Shown here in pieces: positions 58,497-64,000 of a DNA stretch of 64,000 nucleotides (within the stretch, counting starts at the first letter, position 1; every line of letters begins with the position of its first letter). The position numbers and the translations under genes are program-made. Where the stretch lies: the NCBI GenBank assembly GCA_036496585.1, contig DASXLB010000022.1, positions 1 to 64,000 of the forward strand, given 5' to 3'. The notes below the pieces were generated by a model that searched no databases, was not told where the DNA came from, and was given only the letters and a program-made list of their open reading frames with translations. The DNA is from Vicinamibacterales bacterium. Its GTDB lineage: Bacteria; Acidobacteriota; Vicinamibacteria; Vicinamibacterales; 2-12-FULL-66-21.

Positions 58497-61337
58497 ATGC
58501 GTGCCAGGTTCGCAGGGCTCGTCACGGCGGTTCTGATCGCGGGAACCGCTCTCCATCTTCTCGCGCAGCAGCCGCCGCGCCAGACGTTCCGCAGCGCCCG
58601 CGACGTGCTGACGATCGATGCGTCGGTGACGGGCCCTGGCGACGTGGCGATCACCGATCTGAAGGCCGAGGACTTCACGGTCAAGATCGACGGCCAGGCG
58701 CGGCCGGTCCTCACCGTCCATCGCTACGGCGCGACCACGACCTCGTCTGGCGCCGACGCGCTGGCGGTGGGCCGCTTCGTCCGCGCCGCCGACACCCCGC
58801 CCGGACGCATCGTCGTCATCGTCGTCGATCGGCCGTCGATCAAGGCGGGCAGCGAGCGCGCCGCCATCGAGAGCGCCGCGGCGGTGCTCAAGAGCCTGTC
58901 GCCGTCCGACGCGGTGGCGGCGATCGGCCTGCCTGGCGGCGGCGTGGATCTCACGCGGGATCACACGGCGGTTGCGAGCGCGATCAAGGCAATGACCGGC
59001 ATGCAGCCGACGCCCGATTGGCAGCACTTCATGACCTGGGACGAGGCGCTCGGCTACGAGAAGGAAGACAGGCTGACGATCGCGCACGTGCTCGAGCGCG
59101 AGTGTCCCAAGGTCAAGCCGGCGCCGTGGGAGCCGCCCAACGAGTGTCCACCCGCCATCGTGACGCAGTCGCACGAGATGCTGCTGCAGGGGCGCTCGCA
59201 GGCGCAGACAACGCTGACCGGGCTGACGGATCTGCTCAAGAAGCTGTCGCCGCTGCACGCGCCGAAGCACATGGTTGTGCTGTCGGGCGGCATGGTGTTC
59301 GATCTCGATCTGCTGTCGCGCTATCAGAGGCTGGCCGAAGAGGCGGCCGCCAGCCACGTCGCGCTCTCGATCGTGCACCTCGATCAGGATCTCGACGCGT
59401 CGGACCGCGGCCACTTCGGCAACGTGTTCGGCGGCCGCGAGTACGCGACCGGACTCGGGACGATCGCGTCGATGACCGGTGGATCGTTTTACATGGGGGC
59501 CGGGAAGGCGGCCGGCGCGTTCGATCGGATCGCGACCAGCATCACCGACTTCTACGAAATCGGCGTCGAGTCCCGCGGCAGTGACGCCGATGGCAAATCG
59601 CACAAAGTCGAGGTCGCGGTTGCGCGGCCGGGTGCGAGCGTGCGGGCGCCGGCCGCGACAGCCATTCCGAAGGCCACGACGGGTCCCGACGCGTTGGCGG
59701 CAGCGCTCGACGAGCCGACCGACGTCGCCGAACTGCCGCTCGAGGTCGCGACCTACACGACCCACAGCCTCGATCCGGACAAGGTCGGGATGATCATCGC
59801 GGCGCAGCTGCCGCCGTCGGTGGCGACCGCGCCGACCGACTGGGGCTACGTCATCATCGACAACGGCAAGGTCATCGGCGGCTCGAAGGTCCATGTCGAC
59901 GCGGGCGCAGCCTCGCCGTGGCTCGCCAGCGCGAAGGTCGACATCGCGCCTGGCCGGTACCGCTTGCGCGCCGCCGTCGTCTCGGCAGACGGACGGGTCG
60001 GCACGCTCGATCAGCCGATACGCGTTGGCTTGCGCCAGGCAGGGTCAGTGTACGCGACCGATCTGGTGATCGGCAGCGTCGACGGCGGACGGCTGCAGCC
60101 GCGGGCCCGCGTGCGCCAGGATGAAGCGGCGATCGGCATGATCGAGCTCAGCTCTTCCGAGCCGCTCGGCGAGACGGGAGGCGAAGTCCAGATCATCCGC
60201 GGCGGCACCGCAACGCCGGCCCTGCGCCGGCCGCTGAAGCTTCGCACCCGCGACGACGACAAGAGCATCGTCGTTGCCGAGGCGGCGCTCGATCTGACGA
60301 CGCTGGAGCCGGGTCCGTACACGGCGAGCGCGGTCATCCAGAAAGGCGGCGCCGCGATTGCGCGCGTCAGCCGCGTGTTCGAGATCGTTCCTGGCGAGGT
60401 CCACCCAGCCGCGTCCGCGCCCCCGACGGCTTCGACGCCGTCGCCATCGGCCGCGGCCGGCGGAACCGCGCTCAGTCGCGATCCTGCCATCGACGAGCTG
60501 ATGCATCGCGTCGGCGACTACGTTGGCCGTTACGGGCGCGACGCCTCGGTACTCATCGCCGTCGAGCGCTACAAGCAGGGATCGGTCGACATGGGCGATC
60601 AGGGAGCGCTGGCGGGGCTCCGGCGGCCGAGCGGGCGCGGCGCGACTGCCGCGCCGTCTGGAATCGCGGCCGATGCCGGCGGGCCCCGGACAGCGGATCA
60701 GCAGCTCATCTCCGAGATTGCGCTCGTGCCGAACGCGGCGGCGATCGGCGGCTGGCTTGCGTATCGCGACGTCATCGAGGTCAACGGCAAGGCCGTGCCG
60801 GATCGCAAGAATCGGCTGCAGGAGCTCTTCAAGGCGGATGTGCCCGACGTCGAGGCGGAGAAGAAGATCAGCGCCGAGAACGCGCGCTACAACGTCGGGC
60901 CGGTGACCCGTTCGTTCAACGTGCCGATGTCGGCGCTCTTCTTCTTCGATCCCGCGCACGTGGTGCGTTTCACGTTCCAGCGCTCCGGCGCCGAGAAAGT
61001 CGGCGGCGTCGACGCCTGGAAGGTCGACTTCGAGGAAACGCGCAAGCCGACGATGATCATGACCGCCGGCGGCGCCGACGTGCCCACCGCCGGTACGCTG
61101 TGGATCGATCCCACCGACGGCAGCGTGCTGCGGACTCGGCTGGTGATTGGCTCGTATCGCGGCGCCCGCAGCCGCGCCGAGATCGACGTGAGCTACCGCA
61201 AGGACGAGACGCTTGGCATGCTGATCCCGGTGCGGATGACCGAGCTCTATCTGACATCGACCGCCAGCATCAACGGCGAGGCGACGTACTCCGAGTTCAA
61301 GCGGTTCCAGACGTCGGCGACGGTCAAAGTCAAATAG
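58497..61337 (+). CDS. VWFA-related acidobacterial protein 2, with extra C-terminal domain
   Basis: A 946-residue paralogue of its neighbour: signal peptide, QTFRSARDVLTIDASVTGPG entry, VWFA-like domain (RIVVIVVDRPSIKAGSERA, HMVVLSGGMVFDLDLLSRY, ITDFYEIGVESRGSDADGK) and the same beta-rich region. Unlike protein 1 it continues for about 280 residues after a Pro/Ala linker. The added domain has IDELMHRVGDYVGRYGRDAS, GGWLAYRDVIEVNGKAVPDR, NARYNVGPVTRSFNVPMSAL, GTLWIDPTDGSVLRTRLVIG and EATYSEFKRFQTS. In my experience this matches a free-standing acidobacterial secreted family, so this is probably a fusion. Confidence 0.85.
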   Translation: MRARFAGLVTAVLIAGTALHLLAQQPPRQTFRSARDVLTIDASVTGPGDVAITDLKAEDFTVKIDGQARPVLTVHRYGATTTSSGADALAVGRFVRAADTPPGRIVVIVVDRPSIKAGSERAAIESAAAVLKSLSPSDAVAAIGLPGGGVDLTRDHTAVASAIKAMTGMQPTPDWQHFMTWDEALGYEKEDRLTIAHVLERECPKVKPAPWEPPNECPPAIVTQSHEMLLQGRSQAQTTLTGLTDLLKKLSPLHAPKHMVVLSGGMVFDLDLLSRYQRLAEEAAASHVALSIVHLDQDLDASDRGHFGNVFGGREYATGLGTIASMTGGSFYMGAGKAAGAFDRIATSITDFYEIGVESRGSDADGKSHKVEVAVARPGASVRAPAATAIPKATTGPDALAAALDEPTDVAELPLEVATYTTHSLDPDKVGMIIAAQLPPSVATAPTDWGYVIIDNGKVIGGSKVHVDAGAASPWLASAKVDIAPGRYRLRAAVVSADGRVGTLDQPIRVGLRQAGSVYATDLVIGSVDGGRLQPRARVRQDEAAIGMIELSSSEPLGETGGEVQIIRGGTATPALRRPLKLRTRDDDKSIVVAEAALDLTTLEPGPYTASAVIQKGGAAIARVSRVFEIVPGEVHPAASAPPTASTPSPSAAAGGTALSRDPAIDELMHRVGDYVGRYGRDASVLIAVERYKQGSVDMGDQGALAGLRRPSGRGATAAPSGIAADAGGPRTADQQLISEIALVPNAAAIGGWLAYRDVIEVNGKAVPDRKNRLQELFKADVPDVEAEKKISAENARYNVGPVTRSFNVPMSALFFFDPAHVVRFTFQRSGAEKVGGVDAWKVDFEETRKPTMIMTAGGADVPTAGTLWIDPTDGSVLRTRLVIGSYRGARSRAEIDVSYRKDETLGMLIPVRMTELYLTSTASINGEATYSEFKRFQTSATVKVK

Positions 61338-61346
61338 GAGGGTGTC

Positions 61347-61772
61347 ATGTCGATCTTCCCGAGATGTGCCACGTTCGTGCTGCTGCTGGCCGTGGCCGGG
61401 TGCCAAAGCGAACCGGCGGCGCCGTCGGTCGCCGCGCAGGATTCACTCAACAGCGTCGTGAACATGAATCCCGCGCCGGGAACGGTCCTGCATCCCGGCG
61501 ACACCGTGACGTTCAGCGGGACGGCCAACTACACGCTGGCCACCGCCGATCTCGGGACGATGCAAATGGCCATTCAGGATCAGAGCAACCGCCCGCTGAA
61601 TTCCGACATTCAGGTTAGCGTGGCGCACCGCGGCAGCGCGGACGTGACCATCACAGAGACCGTCACCATCCCGAGCGACGGCGTCACCAGCGTTGCTGTG
61701 TTTTTCGTGATGGTGCCGGCCGGCGCGACGGTCACAAAGGCGGGTGTCGTGCTCTCGTATCCGGTGCGCTGA
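61347..61772 (+). CDS. Small lipoprotein
   Basis: A 141-residue protein with a lipoprotein signal ending in lipobox LAVAGC at about residue 19, then QSEPAAP. The mature part is beta-rich with an Ig-like feel (PAPGTVLHPGDTVTFSGTANY, ADVTITETVTIPSDGVTSVAV, GATVTKAGVVLSYPVR). The function is unknown. AGGAGG lies 5 bases before the ATG and the gap to the VWFA gene is 9 bases, so the two VWFA proteins and this lipoprotein probably form one operon. Confidence 0.75.
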   Translation: MSIFPRCATFVLLLAVAGCQSEPAAPSVAAQDSLNSVVNMNPAPGTVLHPGDTVTFSGTANYTLATADLGTMQMAIQDQSNRPLNSDIQVSVAHRGSADVTITETVTIPSDGVTSVAVFFVMVPAGATVTKAGVVLSYPVR

Positions 61773-61799
61773 GCGGGTGATTGCATGGCGTCGATCTGA

Positions 61800-61805
61800 T
61801 ATGAT
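61800..61805 (+). promoter_or_regulatory. -10 box of the tRNA-Phe gene
   Basis: TATGAT lies about 30 bases before the mature tRNA. TTGCAT at 61781-61786 is upstream but only 13 bases away, so the -35 is uncertain. Confidence 0.45.
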
Positions 61806-61835
61806 CGCGCTTCTTCACCTGCGCGGACTCCGCGT

Positions 61836-61911
<76 letters not shown>

Positions 61912-61970
61912 ATTTCTTAAACAAGTTGGTACTGGGTCAGTTTGAAATCGGCCCGCCCTGAACCGGTGAG

Positions 61971-62336
61971 CTACAGCTTGCGGATGATCTTGCTTGCTGG
62001 GATCAAGCCGTAGTAACGCACCCTGTCGTCACGGGGGCCACTCTCCCCAACAACGAAGTAGTGACCCTGCGGAACGAGTTGGTCCCACGCTTCGGTCACG
62101 GTTTGCAGCAACTCCGCTGACGCACCTTGAACCGCAACGTCGTTCACAGTGATGGAGGATTTATCAATGTGGACGCGATCACCAGCGATGGCGATAATCC
62201 GCGAATCCGGAAGCGGGTCGCCATTCTCCCGTGCGACGAGGCGTACGGTATCGCCCCTGACGTATCTGGTCCCTTGTGCATGGGTCACTTGGACCAAGAC
62301 GACTGCCGCGAGGACGACCAGAAGGGATTTCAGCAT
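61971..62336 (-). CDS. Exported signal-peptidase-I-like protein without catalytic residues
   Basis: A 121-residue protein with a signal peptide (LKSLLVVLAAVVLVQVTHAQ). Its mature part follows the C-terminal two-thirds of signal peptidase I: DSRIIAIAGDRVHIDKSSITVND (relatives have KRIIGLPGD), then VPQGHYFVVGESGPRDDRVRYYGLIPASKII (relatives have GDNR...DSR.WG). The N-terminal Ser motif is absent, and the catalytic Lys before RI is Ser. It is therefore a pseudopeptidase-like module that may bind peptides or membranes. The ATG has a GGAGG ribosome-binding site. Confidence 0.7.
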   Translation of the reverse strand: MLKSLLVVLAAVVLVQVTHAQGTRYVRGDTVRLVARENGDPLPDSRIIAIAGDRVHIDKSSITVNDVAVQGASAELLQTVTEAWDQLVPQGHYFVVGESGPRDDRVRYYGLIPASKIIRKL

Positions 62337-62459
62337 GCCCCGCCTCCTTTTTTGCGATAAACACTGTAGCCCGAGGACGGCATTTGAGAGGACCGGCTTT
62401 TTCGGACCAAAGTCAGCGTGACACCCATTCGCGCTCCCCGATCCCGATCAATCTAGGGG

Positions 62460-62488
62460 TTGTACTCGCGATCGAGTTCTGGTACGGT
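62460..62488 (+). promoter_or_regulatory. Promoter of the FtsB/DivIC-like gene
   Basis: TTGTAC (62460-62465) and TACGGT (62483-62488) have an ideal 17-base spacer. Transcription would begin near 62495, 4 bases before an in-frame ATG at 62499. Confidence 0.5.
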
Positions 62489-62537
62489 GCCGCCATCGAT
62501 GGCGAGAGCGGCACTGGCGATCGACGGTCGGGTGGGC

Positions 62538-62843
62538 ATGTCTGCTATCGCTCCACGCCGGCCGGCCCGCCGATTCTGGCCGCAGGCGATCCTGTTCCTG
62601 GCCTGCGCGATCCTCGTCAACGCTGTCTTCGGCGACAGGGGCCTCACCGAATCGATGCGCGCGCGACGGCAGTACGCCGCGGCGCAGCAGGAACTCGCCA
62701 AGCTCAAGCGCGAGAACACCGCCCTTCGCGAGCGCATGCGCCGGCTCCGCAGCGATCCGGCCGCCATCGAAGCGATCGCTCGCGGTGAACTCGGGTTGCT
62801 CCGTCAAGGTGAGGTGCTGGTCGTGGTCAAGGACGAGAGATGA
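62538..62843 (+). CDS. FtsB/DivIC-type septum formation initiator
   Basis: A 101-residue bitopic protein. A basic N-terminus (PRRPARRF) precedes a membrane helix (about 15-32, PQAILFLACAILVNAVFG), a leucine-zipper-like coiled coil (RRQYAAAQQELAKLKRENTALRERMRRL, about 45-72) and the conserved end of the family, DPAAIEAIARGELGLLRQGEVLVVV. It would join FtsL/FtsQ-type partners at the division site. The ATG at 62538 has GGTGGG upstream; an ATG at 62499 fits the predicted transcription start and would add 13 residues. Confidence 0.88.
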   Translation: MSAIAPRRPARRFWPQAILFLACAILVNAVFGDRGLTESMRARRQYAAAQQELAKLKRENTALRERMRRLRSDPAAIEAIARGELGLLRQGEVLVVVKDER

Positions 62844-62889
62844 TCCTTGGTTGGCAGTGAGCGGTTTACCACTCTGATATTCTCGCGGC

Positions 62890-64000
62890 ATGAAGCCCCT
62901 TCTCGCCGCATCTCTGATCGCCCTCCTCCTTCCCGCGGCAGTCGATCGCGTTGATATCAATTCCGGTCCGGTCTCCGGCACCACGGAGGCCGACGGACTG
63001 CGCGTCTACAAGGGCATTCCGTACGCAGCGCCGCCGGTCGGGCCGCTGCGCTGGCAACCGCCGCAGCCGGCGGCGGCGTGGACGGAGGTCCGCAAGGCGA
63101 CCGCCTTCGGGGCGCAGTGCATGCAGCGCCGTCAGTTCGCCGACATGGTGTTCCGCGCCAGCGGCATGAGCGAGGACTGCCTGTTTCTCAACGTCTGGAC
63201 ACCGGCAAAGACGGGCCGTGAACGGCTGCCGGTGCTGGTCTACTTCTACGGCGGCGGCTTCACGGCCGGCGACGGGTCCGAACCGCGCTACGACGGCGCC
63301 TTCATGGCGCGAAAGGGGATCGTCGCGCTGACGGTCAACTACCGGCTCGGCGTGTTCGGCTTCATGGCCCATCCCGAATTGACCAAGGAGTCGCCGAAGC
63401 ACGCGTCGGGCGACTACGGCCTGCTCGACCAGGTGGCGGCTCTCGCCTGGGTGCACGACAACATCGCGGCGTTCGGCGGCGATCCGCGGCACGTGACGAT
63501 CGCGGGCGAGTCGGCCGGATCGATCTCGGTCAGCGCACTGATGGCGTCGCCGCTGTCACGAGGCCTGATCGCCGGCGCCATCGGCGAGAGCGGCGCGGCG
63601 ATCAACCCGACCTTCGAGCCGGCGCCGCTGGCCCAGGCCGAAAAGACGGGGCAGGCGTTCGCGACCGCCGCGAAGGCCGAGTCGCTTGCCGATCTCAGGG
63701 CCATGCCGGCCGATGCCGTGCTCGCCGTTCAGGGCCCGCGGTTTCCCATCACGATCGACGGCGCCTTCCTGCCGAAGTCGGTCGCCGACATCTTCCGGGC
63801 CGGTGAACAGGCGCACGTGCCACTGCTCGCCGGGTGGAATTCACAGGAGAGTGCCGCGGCGGCAGTGCTGGGACGCGGCGTCGAGCCGACGGCCGAGGGT
63901 TACGCCAAGGCCGTCCGCGCGCTGCCAGGATTCGAAGCGCACGCGGACCAGGTGCTGGCGCTCTATTCGGGCCACACCCCCGACGAGGTGACCGACGCCG
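62890..64000 (+). CDS. Carboxylesterase family protein (partial, runs off the window)
   Basis: At least 370 residues; the gene continues past the end of the window. It has a signal peptide (KPLLAASLIALLLPAAV) and a type-B carboxylesterase/lipase alpha/beta-hydrolase domain: VYKGIPYAAPPVGPLRWQPP, EDCLFLNVWTP, VLVYFYGGGFTAGDGS (oxyanion hole), NYRLGVFGF and the nucleophile elbow TIAGESAGSISV. The acid and His of the triad should lie beyond the end. A TGATAT element 9 bases before the ATG and TTGGCA 18 bases further up may be its promoter. Confidence 0.92.
   Translation, partial: MKPLLAASLIALLLPAAVDRVDINSGPVSGTTEADGLRVYKGIPYAAPPVGPLRWQPPQPAAAWTEVRKATAFGAQCMQRRQFADMVFRASGMSEDCLFLNVWTPAKTGRERLPVLVYFYGGGFTAGDGSEPRYDGAFMARKGIVALTVNYRLGVFGFMAHPELTKESPKHASGDYGLLDQVAALAWVHDNIAAFGGDPRHVTIAGESAGSISVSALMASPLSRGLIAGAIGESGAAINPTFEPAPLAQAEKTGQAFATAAKAESLADLRAMPADAVLAVQGPRFPITIDGAFLPKSVADIFRAGEQAHVPLLAGWNSQESAAAAVLGRGVEPTAEGYAKAVRALPGFEAHADQVLALYSGHTPDEVTDA

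Overview
The window is a 64 kb piece of a GC-rich chromosome that looks like Acidobacteriota, most likely class Vicinamibacteria. The grounds are the company the genes keep. There are two tandem VWFA-related proteins of the acidobacterial type and a MacB/FtsX-like permease of the acidobacterial orphan-permease class. There is also a Ser/Thr kinase fused to TolB-like propeller repeats, a secreted DUF1080 protein and PEP-CTERM proteins. This assignment is from family knowledge, not a database search. Genes are dense and often overlap by 1-4 bases. I see no insertion sequence, prophage or CRISPR array.

Layout. 0.1-5.3 kb: secreted serine protease, rarA, an rRNA/tRNA methyltransferase, greA and a patatin-like membrane protein that has lost its nucleophile. 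5.3-14.1 kb: Cys/Met PLP enzyme, secreted glyoxalase-fold protein, kinase-propeller protein, DHH phosphoesterase and a large envelope protein. 14.1-20.3 kb: uvrB, an MlaE/F/D-type lipid-transport operon with two small membrane proteins, a secreted protein and tRNA-Val. 20.4-27.6 kb: an accessory-looking stretch of small lipoproteins, two PEP-CTERM proteins, three small CxxC proteins, a basic KR-tail protein, an ankyrin protein and a secreted aldose-epimerase-like protein. 27.0-33.5 kb: a divergent salvage/metabolism island (upp, citryl-CoA-lyase-like and DUF1080 leftward; deaminase, hpt, RpiB-like and extended deoC rightward). 33.5-42.5 kb: leftward run of adaptor, ATPase, permease, NtrC-type regulator, sensor kinase and MscS channel, opposed by a MarR gene. 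42.7-46.4 kb: MarR, SRPBCC, DUF3052, ClpP paralogue and hybrid kinase. 46.4-51.5 kb: treZ, glycogen debranching enzyme and rsgA. 51.5-56.5 kb: SprT-like peptidase, ABC-2 exporter, nitrilase-family protein, lipocalin-like protein and a lipoprotein with an internal minisatellite. 56.6-61.8 kb: two VWFA-related proteins and a lipoprotein. The end holds tRNA-Phe, a signal-peptidase-like pseudoenzyme, an FtsB/DivIC-like protein and a carboxylesterase that runs off the edge.

Working together: the Mla-type genes form a lipid-trafficking unit. The adaptor/ATPase/permease with its two-component pair and the divergent MarR form an efflux-plus-sensing unit. The upp/deaminase/hpt/rpiB-like/deoC genes form a nucleobase and deoxyribose salvage unit, in which the last two carry N-terminal extensions that resemble those of bacterial-microcompartment cargo. 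treZ and the debranching enzyme act on alpha-glucans.

No single locus is a clear new defence or mobile system. The most unusual signals are the extended salvage enzymes, several apparent pseudo-enzymes (patatin Ser to Gly, nitrilase Lys to Met, a signal-peptidase-like domain without its Lys), recurrent -10-like hexamers only 6-7 bases before start codons (leaderless mRNA), and a minisatellite family that forms signal-peptide regions at two distant loci in opposite orientations.
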